Part shown: positions 8,117 through 16,978 of the stretch, piece after piece
Numbering within the stretch: position 1 is the first letter of the stretch
Layout: each line of letters starts with the position of its first letter
Program-made: the position numbers and the translations under genes
Notes under the pieces: generated by a model
Told to the model about the DNA's origin: nothing
The model's database searches: none
Seen by the model: the letters and a program-made list of their open reading frames with translations, nothing else
NCBI GenBank assembly: GCA_026391715.1
Contig: JAPLDO010000074.1
Span: 1-48,659, forward strand
Direction: 5' to 3'
DNA: 48,659 nucleotides
From: Bacteroidota bacterium
GTDB taxonomy: Bacteria > Bacteroidota > Bacteroidia > Bacteroidales > FEN-979

Positions 8117-11100
8117 ATGAGAAAACTATTACTGTTTATTTCAGCGCTGTTTATTTGGCTGGGAGTTTTTTCACAGGGAACTCCCCCGCACGACTCTGCT
8201 CCTCTGGAGATGATTACCGATACTGTTTATCCAGTAAACATGATTGATGGGACAGGTTACATTACCAGCTATCTCACCAGCAGCCCGTTCCTTAAAAAAG
8301 GTCCGGGAATGAATGTTTCCCGACAGGAAAACGACACGTTGGGCCGCGGTTATTTTAAATTCGACATTACAACTTTGCAGGCAAACGCGGTGATCACTCA
8401 GGCAACATTGAACTATTACTGTCTTTCCAAGATTGACCAATATGGGGATCCTAATTCTGTCTTTTCCCTTGTTCATGATCCGACAACAACCTCCGGTTCG
8501 ACGCTTTATTATGATTGCGGCAACGGTGCTCCGTTATGGTCGGATATGTGGGGTGAGCCAGGACAAACAGGTCCATTTTGGGTCGGCTCGGAATTAAATT
8601 CAACGGGAATTGAATACATCAGCGATCAGATGGCAGCGGGCTGGGCCGGCTTTGGCCTCGTAAGCGCCTGGGGGGACTTTTTCTTTGCAGGTTACAACGA
8701 TCCCGTTTATAAACCATATCTGGTGATCGAGTATTATATCCCTACCGGACCATCGTTATGTGTTTCGCCTGTTAATCATGTTTTTGAGGATGTAAACCTC
8801 GGGATTCAGTCCCTGCCACAGTCGTTTAAAATAAAAAACCTCGGCATCGGAACGCTTACCATTGATGCAGTAGCTATCTTCGGCGTTGATTCAGGTCAAT
8901 TTATACTTACCGATAATGCCACTTATCCCAAAAATCTTGGCGCTGGTCAGTCATACACAGTAAGCGTGGCATTCTACCCAACTTCAGTTGGCAACAAAAC
9001 TGCTGTACTTGTAGTTAACGAAAACGACAACGACAATATTTTTGATTTATCAGGTAAGGGGTATCTTAACGGACCTCAGAATCTTACCGCAACCCCGGTG
9101 TTCGGCCCTTATGTTGACCTGGCATGGGCTCCGCCATTGCCATTACAAGAGTTGCGCAATGACCATGGTTTTTCTGCCGGATCTACCCTTTTTCTGTCAA
9201 CAACTACTTCAGTCTATTGGTTTGCAAGGATCACCATACCGGTTGATGGGATGTTGACCAACATCGGCGTGTGCGCCGAAGCCTACACGGTTCCGGGATT
9301 TTTTGAATCTGTCAGCCTGTGTCCCGATCTCAATGGCTTTCCCGACCTGGCAAATCCGATTCAATCCTTTGCCAATGTGCAATATACATCAAGAAGACAG
9401 CAATGGGCGCTTGAAACATTGACCCCGTTCGCGGTCACCGGCGGGCAGGATTTCTATGTCGTTGCCCAGGCGCCGAATTCATCCGTATCCCCTCCCGGCA
9501 TCGGTTTTGACTATCAGAATAACTCCTTCAGAAGTGGATTTACCCGGAACGGTGGATTATCATGGGTTGATATGCCCGGAGATTTACTTATGCGGGCTTA
9601 CATGGCAGTGACCGGCGATAACATTTCAACCGAACCGATAGTTCTTGTTTCGGGCGTACCTGTTGAAGGAAGTCAAAATTTGCCCCGGATCAACCCTAAT
9701 GTACATCAGAAAGCCTTAACTGAAATGAAAGTTGAGAGCGTTATGGCGCCTGCCGTTATCGCGCCATACCATACAAACGCTTCAACAACCTCGAATTACA
9801 CAGTTCACAGGGGTATTTCCTGGCAAAACCTCCCGACTACCTTTACCGGAATTTCCGGAACCACATTCCAGGATACGACCACCGCGCCAACAACGACCTA
9901 CTATTACATGGTTTCTTATGAATATCCAAACGGAATAGCCAACTCCAATACGGCATCCGTGAGAACATTTGAGATCTGTCCTGTTCCCACCACGCTTTCG
10001 GCAAACAATATTACAACCACTTCGGCCGATTTGGGCTGGACGCCCAACGGAACCACGGCATGGGAACTTGAGTGGGGACCAATGGGTTTCGAACAAGGCT
10101 CCGGCACAATGGATTCAACCGGCGTTACAAATCCCTATCCTTTATCAGGATTGACCAGCGGAACCTATTACGACATTTATGTACGAAGCAAATGTGACAG
10201 CAGTTCATTCAGTTCGTGGACAGGTCCATTCACCTTCTCCACCTGGTGCCAGAACTCGGATGTGCCATATTCAGAGAATTTCGATTCCTATATGGAGCCT
10301 TTTACCGGTTGTGTCACCGTTACCAATGAGAATGCCTGGAGTGGCACGATTTGGAGTACCGTTTCATACGGTTCCCTTTCGGATCCTAACCATATTGAAA
10401 TCTATAATCAGAACACGGTTGTTGCCCTCGATGATTGGTTCTTTACGCCGGGACTGAACCTTCTGTCCGGAACATTGTATGATGTGAATTTCTTTTATAG
10501 AAATACCGGGGGCAGTTGGGCAACCGAAAAATTAGAGGTGAAATGGGGCAATTTCCCCAGCAGGGCAGGCATGATAGGACCCCAGGTATTCAATGATGCA
10601 AACATAAAAAATCTTAATTATATCGAAGGAACAGGAACCTTCGCCGTGCCGTCGGACGGTGTTTACTATCTTGGCTGGCATGGATACAGCGATCAATTCA
10701 ATAGCGGGATTGCGGTGGATGATATTACCATTGATGTTACGCCTTCCTGCTATAAACCCAAAAATGTGGCTGTTTCAAATGTTGGTGTTACAACCGTCAC
10801 TGTTTCGTGGACACCTTCAATATCAGAACCAGCCAATGGATACGAGTACGAGATACGCACGGATGGCCCCGGCGGAAGCGGAAACATCGGGTTGGCTGCT
10901 TACGGCTCAACGGCCGCTGGCGTGGTAACAGCCAATGTCAGCGGACTTGCCGCCTTCACCACCTACCATGTTTATGTGCGATCCAATTGCGATTCAACCG
11001 GATACAGTGTATGGTCGTCAATGCCGCCTACCATGTTTACTACGCTATGCGATTTCACCACAATCCCTTACGCGGAGAATTTTGACTCGTATGTTCCACC

Positions 11101-12448
11101 ATCCGCGGGCTGCGTCACGGTGGCCGATGACAATGGCGATGGTAATTACTGGTCAACCACTGAATATTTTTCATTATCGGCGCCAAACTCAATCGCGCTC
11201 CCGACTTATGGCGACTCCAACGACGACTGGTTTTTTTCACCGGGATTATATCTTACCGGAGGAACATCTTATGATGTGAATTTCTGGTATGCGGGCGATG
11301 GTTATACTCCGGAAAAGCTCGAGGTGAAATATGGAACCATCCCAACCGCCATAGGCATGACCAGCGATCAGATATTCAACAATGATGAAATCCTGAACGG
11401 CAATTATATCGAAGCGATGGGTACATTCACTGCCCCGGTAACCGCTGTGTATTATGTTGGCTGGCATGGGTACAGCGATATGTATTCCGACTTCATTTCG
11501 GTGGATGATATATCCATTGACGTTACGCCTTCCTGTTATAAACCAAAAGATGTTGCCATTTATTCTGTCTCATTTACGACGGCAAACATTTCGTGGACGG
11601 CTCCAATCTCTTCGCCGGAGGATGGTTACGAGTACGAAGTACGCACGGGCGGCGAACCCGGAAGCGGAAGCGTGGGTTTGGCTGTTTCAGGCGTTACCGG
11701 GGCGGGTGTTGTTATTGAAGGAATAACCGGACTAACGCCCGCCATGAATTATTATGTTTATGTGCGTTCCAATTGTGGTTTAATAAACGGGTACAGCGCA
11801 TGGTCATTCCCTGCTGGTACCTTTAATACATTATGCGAACCTTTTTCAATGCCATACTCCGAGAATTTCGATACTTATGCGCCCCCATCCACAGGATGTG
11901 TAACTGTGTCAAATAACAATTTTGACGGTTCGCAGTACCAGTGGTACACCTCTGATTATCTTTCTATGTCGCCGCCAAACTCAATCGTACTTAATACGTC
12001 TGGCGACTATCCCAGCGATGATTGGTTTTTTACTCCAGGCTTAAACCTTATTGCAGGAAGGACATACAATATGAAATTCTGGTATTTAGGCTCCGGCTAT
12101 GCTCCAGAAAAGCTGGAGGTGAAGTGGGGCGGGGAACCCTTTGCGCAAGGTATGACCGGCGGTCAGATATTCGCCAATGAAGAAATCGCGAACGACTATT
12201 ATATAGAAGCAACAGCCGTTTTCACAGCGCCAGCAACGGGCGTTTATTATATTGGCTGGCATGCGTACAGTGATTCATATTCCGGCTACATTTCGATTGA
12301 CGACATATCTGTTGAACTTGTGCCGCTTCCGTTTGACCTTACCGTTACTGGTTCAGTTGTTGACCCGGAGAACAATTGTTACAACGCCACAAATGTCATC
12401 ACTGTGGAACATATTGCGGAGGCGCAATACCTCCAATGCCTTCCGTGA
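8117..12448 (+). CDS. giant secreted multidomain surface protein (T9SS cargo body)
   Basis: A 1443-residue protein with signal peptide MRKLLLFISALFIWLGVFSQG. From about residue 30 to 210 it resembles DNRLRE-type beta-sandwich domains. Residues about 215-320 resemble an ASPM/SPD-2/Hydin (choice-of-anchor D) domain, with CVSPVNHVFEDVNLG. Fibronectin type III-like domains then alternate with three cleaved-adhesin/MAM-like modules, each starting (V/I/M)PY(S/A)ENFD(S/T)Y near residues 715, 978 and 1240. It is probably an adhesin or glycan-binding surface protein. The frame ends at a stop just after CYNATNVITV, while the expected T9SS sorting domain lies in the -1 frame at 12406-12732, so the gene as written cannot be anchored by T9SS. 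Confidence 0.85.
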   Translation: MRKLLLFISALFIWLGVFSQGTPPHDSAPLEMITDTVYPVNMIDGTGYITSYLTSSPFLKKGPGMNVSRQENDTLGRGYFKFDITTLQANAVITQATLNYYCLSKIDQYGDPNSVFSLVHDPTTTSGSTLYYDCGNGAPLWSDMWGEPGQTGPFWVGSELNSTGIEYISDQMAAGWAGFGLVSAWGDFFFAGYNDPVYKPYLVIEYYIPTGPSLCVSPVNHVFEDVNLGIQSLPQSFKIKNLGIGTLTIDAVAIFGVDSGQFILTDNATYPKNLGAGQSYTVSVAFYPTSVGNKTAVLVVNENDNDNIFDLSGKGYLNGPQNLTATPVFGPYVDLAWAPPLPLQELRNDHGFSAGSTLFLSTTTSVYWFARITIPVDGMLTNIGVCAEAYTVPGFFESVSLCPDLNGFPDLANPIQSFANVQYTSRRQQWALETLTPFAVTGGQDFYVVAQAPNSSVSPPGIGFDYQNNSFRSGFTRNGGLSWVDMPGDLLMRAYMAVTGDNISTEPIVLVSGVPVEGSQNLPRINPNVHQKALTEMKVESVMAPAVIAPYHTNASTTSNYTVHRGISWQNLPTTFTGISGTTFQDTTTAPTTTYYYMVSYEYPNGIANSNTASVRTFEICPVPTTLSANNITTTSADLGWTPNGTTAWELEWGPMGFEQGSGTMDSTGVTNPYPLSGLTSGTYYDIYVRSKCDSSSFSSWTGPFTFSTWCQNSDVPYSENFDSYMEPFTGCVTVTNENAWSGTIWSTVSYGSLSDPNHIEIYNQNTVVALDDWFFTPGLNLLSGTLYDVNFFYRNTGGSWATEKLEVKWGNFPSRAGMIGPQVFNDANIKNLNYIEGTGTFAVPSDGVYYLGWHGYSDQFNSGIAVDDITIDVTPSCYKPKNVAVSNVGVTTVTVSWTPSISEPANGYEYEIRTDGPGGSGNIGLAAYGSTAAGVVTANVSGLAAFTTYHVYVRSNCDSTGYSVWSSMPPTMFTTLCDFTTIPYAENFDSYVPPSAGCVTVADDNGDGNYWSTTEYFSLSAPNSIALPTYGDSNDDWFFSPGLYLTGGTSYDVNFWYAGDGYTPEKLEVKYGTIPTAIGMTSDQIFNNDEILNGNYIEAMGTFTAPVTAVYYVGWHGYSDMYSDFISVDDISIDVTPSCYKPKDVAIYSVSFTTANISWTAPISSPEDGYEYEVRTGGEPGSGSVGLAVSGVTGAGVVIEGITGLTPAMNYYVYVRSNCGLINGYSAWSFPAGTFNTLCEPFSMPYSENFDTYAPPSTGCVTVSNNNFDGSQYQWYTSDYLSMSPPNSIVLNTSGDYPSDDWFFTPGLNLIAGRTYNMKFWYLGSGYAPEKLEVKWGGEPFAQGMTGGQIFANEEIANDYYIEATAVFTAPATGVYYIGWHAYSDSYSGYISIDDISVELVPLPFDLTVTGSVVDPENNCYNATNVITVEHIAEAQYLQCLP
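10250..12340 (+). repeat. tandem Fn3 + cleaved-adhesin modules (about 785 nt period)
   Basis: Three related modules within the giant surface protein. The phrase gacgttacgccttcctg (or gatgttacgccttcctg) recurs near 10733 and 11518, and ENFDSY/ENFDTY coding recurs near 10275, 11075 and 11862. Units share strong protein similarity but differ at many bases, so they are old duplications. The third unit lacks a following Fn3 domain. Confidence 0.8.
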
Positions 12449-12732
12449 TGGCCAACGTTGAATCTGTTGAACCTACTTTTGATCAAACTTTCTTTACACT
12501 CTACCCCAACCCCACCAACGGCAATTTTACCCTTGTGCAAAAGGGCGACAGGCAATATGGCAGTGTGAAGGTTGAAATATTTGGCATGCGTGGCGACAAG
12601 GTACTATCTTCACAAATGATCGGAGAAAAGAAGCATGAGTTTGTTGCCTCAGCGCTTCCTGCCGGTCTCTACTTTGTAAAGGTGGTTGCCGATGATTATA
12701 CCGAAACCATCAAACTGATCAAAATTTTGTAG
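12406..12732 (+). pseudogene. out-of-frame T9SS C-terminal sorting domain of the upstream surface protein
   Basis: In the -1 frame relative to the 8117 gene the sequence reads GTYCGGAIPPMPSVMANVE and then FTLYPNPTNGNFTLVQ, GMRGDKV and a LPAGLYFVKVV end. This is a typical type A T9SS sorting domain of about 80 residues that would direct secretion and attachment. It overlaps the last 43 nt of the upstream frame and has no start of its own beyond an ATG at 12376 in an unrelated-looking context. The simplest reading is one original gene, 8117-12732, broken near 12404-12409 by a small deletion or frameshift, or by an assembly error. Confidence 0.8.
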
Positions 12733-12816
12733 AAATTTTATTTAGCGCTTTTTCCCCACCGACTTGTGTTGAGTGCGGCCGAAGCAATGTAGGACAGAAA
12801 TTGATACAGAGGAGCA

Positions 12817-12852
12817 AAGGCTTCACCTATTTAAAAGGTGAAGCCTTTTTTT
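12817..12852 (+). terminator. rho-independent terminator
   Basis: An 11-bp perfect stem, AAGGCTTCACC (12817-12827) with GGTGAAGCCTT (12837-12847), a 9-nt loop and a run of seven T at 12846-12852. It ends transcription of the giant surface protein gene. Confidence 0.9.
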
Positions 12853-12895
12853 AAATATGGCAAAAGCCGTTTCCTTTTCAACATCAAATTTGCTG

Positions 12896-12903
12896 TATCT
12901 TTG
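12896..12903 (+). promoter_or_regulatory. -7 promoter box
   Basis: TATCTTTG, an exact TAnnTTTG match, 19 nt before ATG 12923. It lies inside the alternative longer ORF starting at 12857, so ATG 12923 is the supported start. Confidence 0.65.
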
Positions 12904-12922
12904 CGCTTTAAATATTCAAAAA

Positions 12923-13552
12923 ATGGAAAACGAAAACACAGCCGAAGAGCCTGTTGTTCCATACAACCAGCCGCTCGATTTTCATCAGGTTTGGAGGATG
13001 TTTCAGGAGACGGATAAGAAGTTTCAGGAGACCGACAGACAATTGAAGGAATCTGAGAGAATTCTTATAGAAATGTTTCAGGAAACTAATCAACAGTTTA
13101 AAGAAACTGACAAGAAAATACTCAAGCTCGACCAACTTTTTACGTCTCAGTGGGGCAAGTTGGTTGAATCGTTGGTTGAGGGAGATTTGATAAAATTGCT
13201 GAAAAAGAAAGGCATCGGGGTTGAACGCACTTTACGACGGGCTAAGGGAAATCATAAAGGACAGAATTTTGAGTACGATATTGTTGCCATAAACGGCTCC
13301 GAGATTGTTATAGTTGAGGTTAAAACCACACTGAGACCTAATGATGTTGATGATTTTACCGAAAAATTATGGAAAGCTAAAACCTATATGCGAGAATACC
13401 ACGACAAGATTGTTTATGGCGCCATGGCGTTCATCACAGCCGATGGCTCCAGCGACCGGATGGCTGAAAAACAGGGTTTATTTGTTATCAGAGCTACCGG
13501 GAACAGTTCATCAATAATTAACCATAAAGATTTTAAACCAAAAACGTTTTAG
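12923..13552 (+). CDS. coiled-coil protein with PD-(D/E)XK nuclease-like core (DUF3782-like)
   Basis: A 209-residue protein. Residues about 25-75 are a coiled coil built from F(Q/K)ETDKK-type repeats. The C-terminal half carries a likely PD-(D/E)XK fold signature: EYDIVAINGSEIVIVEVKTT, with Asp in EYD and the EVK triplet. This general architecture is known for uncharacterised putative nucleases in cyanobacteria and Bacteroidota; function is unproven. It lies between a terminator and a promoter box on its left and converges with pgi on its right, so it is a single-gene unit. The gene uses ordinary codons and shows no mobile-element hallmarks. Confidence 0.75.
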   Translation: MENENTAEEPVVPYNQPLDFHQVWRMFQETDKKFQETDRQLKESERILIEMFQETNQQFKETDKKILKLDQLFTSQWGKLVESLVEGDLIKLLKKKGIGVERTLRRAKGNHKGQNFEYDIVAINGSEIVIVEVKTTLRPNDVDDFTEKLWKAKTYMREYHDKIVYGAMAFITADGSSDRMAEKQGLFVIRATGNSSSIINHKDFKPKTF

Positions 13553-13577
13553 ATTATTTGAAATTGGAATGCGAAAG

Positions 13578-15191
13578 CTAACCTCTGTAATATTTGATGA
13601 GATTATTTGTTGAATTATCGTGATCCAGCCACTTTCGGTTGTCCTGCAATTCGGGGATAATCTTCATTGCAAGAACTTTTCCAAGCTCAACGCCCATCTG
13701 ATCGAATGGATTGATTCTCCAAATCGCGCCTTGGGTAAACACAGCATGCTCGTACATGGCTACCATTTTTCCAAGATTTGCCGGGGTAAGTTTTTCCATA
13801 AAGAAAGTGGAAGATGGACGATTTCCTTCAAATACCTTGTGAGGAATCAGGTTTTCGGGAACCCCTTCTTTCCCGACATCTTCCGCAGTTTTTCCGAAAG
13901 CGAGAGCCTCGCCCTGCGCAATCATATTTGCCATCAGATAATCCTGATGCAGCGGAAGTGGGTTTAAAGAAGTCCTAAATCCAAAGAAATCGCAAGGAAT
14001 AAGCAGCGTTCCCTGGTGAATCATCTGGTAAAATGAATGTTGTCCGTTTGTTCCCGGTTCGCCCCAGTAAACCGAACCGGTTGGGTATCCGGTCGTCTCT
14101 CCATCGAGGGTGACATGCTTGCCATTGCTTTCCATCGTCAACTGTTGCAGATAAGCCGGGAAGCGGCGTAGATAGTTATCGTAAGGCAGGATCGCCTGGG
14201 TTTGCGCCCCGAAAAAATCAATGTACCAAATCCCAAGCAGCGCCATTATAACCGGGATGTTCCGTTCAATTGGCGTATTCCGGAAGTGCATATCCATCTG
14301 GTGAAATCCGTCGAGCATGTCATGAAAATGATCAGGTCCAATGGCGATCATGGTAGATAATCCGATAGCCGAATCCATGGAATATCTTCCTCCAACCCAA
14401 TCCCGGAAACCAAACATGTTGCAGGTATCAATTCCAAATCCGCTTACCTCTTTTTCATTGGTTGAAACAGCCACAAAATGGCGGGCAATTGCCTCGTCGC
14501 TGACAAGCTGATCGAGAAGCCATGTTCTTGCCGTCCGGGCATTGGTCATGGTTTCGAGGGTTGTGAAGGTCTTCGAGGAGATGATGAACAAGGTTTCGTC
14601 TGCTTGCAAATCCTTTACCGCCTCTGCAAAATCACTTCCGTCAATGTTGGAAACAAAGCGGAAGGTAAGGTTTCGCAGGGAATAAAATTTCAGCGCCTCG
14701 TAAGCCATAACCGGACCGAGGTCGGAGCCGCCGATACCGATGTTTACAATATTCCGGATAGACTTGCCGGTGTAACCTTTCCACTCGCCGCTGCGGATGG
14801 CGTTTGAAAAACCTGCCATTCTCTCCAAAACCTCATGTACCTCAGGAACAACGTTAACGCCATCTGCGAGAATAGTAGTTCCTGAAGGCGCCCGTAAGGC
14901 AGTGTGCAATACAGCTCTGTTTTCGGTGATATTAATCTTTTCGCCGGTGAACATGGCTTCAATTTTTTCACCAAGTCCGCTTTCCTTCGCGAGCCGACAA
15001 AGCAGGCTGAGAGTTTCAGCGTTGACGCGGTGCTTTGAATAATCAAAATAGATTCCCAAATCCTCTATGCGAAATCGTTCCGCTCTTGTGGCGTCATCGC
15101 TGAACAACGATTTGATGGTTGTGTTTTTCATTGACTGAAAGTGGCTCTCCAGTAACTTCCAGATTGGGGTTTCAGTTAGTTGGTTTTTCAT
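13578..15191 (-). CDS. pgi: glucose-6-phosphate isomerase
   Basis: This 537-residue enzyme interconverts glucose 6-phosphate and fructose 6-phosphate. [10 protein letters not shown] is at residues 151-160, the [12 protein letters not shown] segment near 268-278, and the catalytic-Glu segment [14 protein letters not shown] at 376-389 (Glu378). The C-terminal [11 protein letters not shown] carries the catalytic Lys. It is a standard-length eukaryote/E. coli-type PGI. A -7 box lies 71 nt upstream at 15263-15270. Confidence 0.96.
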   Translation of the reverse strand: MKNQLTETPIWKLLESHFQSMKNTTIKSLFSDDATRAERFRIEDLGIYFDYSKHRVNAETLSLLCRLAKESGLGEKIEAMFTGEKINITENRAVLHTALRAPSGTTILADGVNVVPEVHEVLERMAGFSNAIRSGEWKGYTGKSIRNIVNIGIGGSDLGPVMAYEALKFYSLRNLTFRFVSNIDGSDFAEAVKDLQADETLFIISSKTFTTLETMTNARTARTWLLDQLVSDEAIARHFVAVSTNEKEVSGFGIDTCNMFGFRDWVGGRYSMDSAIGLSTMIAIGPDHFHDMLDGFHQMDMHFRNTPIERNIPVIMALLGIWYIDFFGAQTQAILPYDNYLRRFPAYLQQLTMESNGKHVTLDGETTGYPTGSVYWGEPGTNGQHSFYQMIHQGTLLIPCDFFGFRTSLNPLPLHQDYLMANMIAQGEALAFGKTAEDVGKEGVPENLIPHKVFEGNRPSSTFFMEKLTPANLGKMVAMYEHAVFTQGAIWRINPFDQMGVELGKVLAMKIIPELQDNRKWLDHDNSTNNLIKYYRG

Positions 15192-15262
15192 ATTTTATTT
15201 TGATTATGTTTCTATACTAATTCATTGTATTACTCGGAATTAATAAAAAATGCAGAGAACCG

Positions 15263-15270
15263 CAAAGATA
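15263..15270 (-). promoter_or_regulatory. -7 promoter box for pgi
   Basis: Reads TATCTTTG on the minus strand, an exact consensus match, 71 nt from the pgi ATG. It sits in the bidirectional spacer shared with the small membrane protein gene at 15384. Confidence 0.55.
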
Positions 15271-15354
15271 AAGTTTATGAGCTCATCTTTATTATCTATC
15301 TGCCAACCATGATACAATATGCTTTGAACGGAAAAAACTTACAAGGGGATATCT

Positions 15355-15362
15355 TACCTTTG
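15355..15362 (+). promoter_or_regulatory. -7 promoter box for small membrane protein gene
   Basis: TACCTTTG, an exact match, 21 nt before ATG 15384. It places the transcription start downstream of the longer ORF start at 15225, favouring ATG 15384. Confidence 0.6.
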
Positions 15363-15383
15363 CCTTCAATTAATCCAAATCAC

Positions 15384-15770
15384 ATGAATCTGTTTTCCAT
15401 TGTCGGCATTATTATCGTGCAGGTTGCGCTGGTTTGTTACAGCATTGCGATTATCAGCGAACAACGAAAAAGAATTGTTTCGCGGAAGGTCTTGTCATTT
15501 CTGATAATGGGGGTTGTATTCGATATTACCGCTACTACTTTTATGATCCTCGGCACGAGTCAGGGCGCGTTCACTTTGCATGGAATTCTGGGTTATTCAT
15601 CACTGGCAGGAATGGTTGCCGACGCTATTATTATCTATCAGTTTCATAGAAAAAATTCGCCCGGAACGCTGGTTTCCCGCCCTGTTCACATCTATTCTCT
15701 CATCGCTTATCTTTGGTGGATTGCCGCTTACATAACCGGTGGTTTGCTGGTAGCGTTGCGTCATTCCTGA
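15384..15770 (+). CDS. small four-helix membrane protein, conserved hypothetical
   Basis: A 128-residue polytopic membrane protein starting MNLFSIVGIIIVQ, with hydrophobic segments at about 3-23, 37-56, 65-85 and 105-124. Distinctive polar residues within the membrane region (FDITATTFMILGTS and FTLHGILGYSSL) suggest a conserved functional core. I recall similar uncharacterised proteins in Bacteroidota but know no function. The longer ORF from 15225 would add 53 atypical residues that overlap the promoter, so the shorter form is chosen. Confidence 0.7.
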   Translation: MNLFSIVGIIIVQVALVCYSIAIISEQRKRIVSRKVLSFLIMGVVFDITATTFMILGTSQGAFTLHGILGYSSLAGMVADAIIIYQFHRKNSPGTLVSRPVHIYSLIAYLWWIAAYITGGLLVALRHS

Positions 15771-15893
15771 AATATTGTCCGGGAAATTTCTCTTAGCAGT
15801 TTTTTTGTTTTTTTGACTTTTCTGAGTAAGTTCAAGCTCTGAAAGCATGGAATCTTATAAAAAAAATTCAGACCTTTGACAAAAACCTGAACA

Positions 15894-16901
15894 ATGAAAA
15901 AACTAACTCCATTTTTCGTTGCATTGTTTCTGCTCGCAATGCAAAACTCATTCGCACAAAGCGCCTCTGTTAAGTACAAAGTGATAAAAACTATTCCCGT
16001 AGAAGGAAATGGAGGGTGGGATTACCTCACTGTTGATAAACCAACCCAACGCTTGTTCATCTCGCATGGAACCTGTGTAGAGGTTCTGGATTTGAAAACA
16101 GAAAAACTTATCGGTCAAATTCCAAATACGCCGGGCGTTCACGGAATTGCTATTGTAAATGCATTGAACAAAGGCTTTATAACAGCCGGACGGATTGATT
16201 CGGTAATTGTATTTGACCTTGTGACTTTACAAGTTATTGATAAAGTTAGCGCCGGTAAAAACCCTGATGCAATCCTTTATGATGCTTTTAGCAATCGTAT
16301 CTTTACATTCAATGGCAAAGGTAACTCTGTAACAGCAATTGATGCAAAGTCAAATCGCGTAGTTGGAACCCTGCCTGTTTCCGGCAAGCCCGAAGCGGCA
16401 GTTTCCGACGGGAAAGGCAAGATTTTCTGCAACATTGAAGATAAATCAACTGTAGTGAAATTCGACGCCCTTTCATTAAAAATAGATGCCGAATGGCCTC
16501 TTGAACCGGGAAAAGAACCAACGGGACTTGATATTGACGTTAAAAATAATCGCTTGTTTGCAGCATGCAGCGGTTCGCAACAAATTATTGTCATGGACGT
16601 CTCCAATGGAAAACCTGTCGCCGCCTTGCATATTGGCGAAGGATGCGATGGCATTATCTTCATTCCAGGCGATCACAACGCTATTTCTTCCAATGGCGAA
16701 GGAACCCTTACCGTTGTCCACCAGAATAGCGCCGACGATTACAATGTAGTGCAAACGCTTCCTACCCGGAAAAATGCCCGCACCATAACTTATGATGAAA
16801 CCACTAAACGAATATATCTTCCTACGGCGGAGGTAACCACTCAAAATGGCAAACGAATTATCATCCCCGGATCTTTTAAAATTCTGGTTGTTTCAAAATA
16901 G
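15894..16901 (+). CDS. secreted YncE/YVTN-like beta-propeller protein
   Basis: A 335-residue protein with signal peptide MKKLTPFFVALFLLAMQNSFAQ. The mature part is a series of about 40-residue blades with patterns such as VFDLVTLQVIDKVSAGKNPDAI and AIDAKSNRVVGTLPVSGKPEAAV, typical of YncE-like seven-bladed propellers in the periplasm. Ligand and role are unknown; relatives bind DNA or act as scaffolds. It lies 77 nt upstream of the hybrid kinase gene on the same strand, so partial co-transcription is possible. Confidence 0.8.
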   Translation: MKKLTPFFVALFLLAMQNSFAQSASVKYKVIKTIPVEGNGGWDYLTVDKPTQRLFISHGTCVEVLDLKTEKLIGQIPNTPGVHGIAIVNALNKGFITAGRIDSVIVFDLVTLQVIDKVSAGKNPDAILYDAFSNRIFTFNGKGNSVTAIDAKSNRVVGTLPVSGKPEAAVSDGKGKIFCNIEDKSTVVKFDALSLKIDAEWPLEPGKEPTGLDIDVKNNRLFAACSGSQQIIVMDVSNGKPVAALHIGEGCDGIIFIPGDHNAISSNGEGTLTVVHQNSADDYNVVQTLPTRKNARTITYDETTKRIYLPTAEVTTQNGKRIIIPGSFKILVVSK

Positions 16902-16978
16902 TTGCTCCCCGATGAGGGAGAGTTTGAATTTTTCTGATAATCCCTGTTATTACGGAAGTTTCAAAAATACATCTTTGT

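Noticed and set aside
16970-16977. CATCTTTG as promoter of the hybrid kinase
   Set aside because: It ends 1 nt before the ATG and lacks the first T of the consensus; a transcript from it would start inside or after the start codon.
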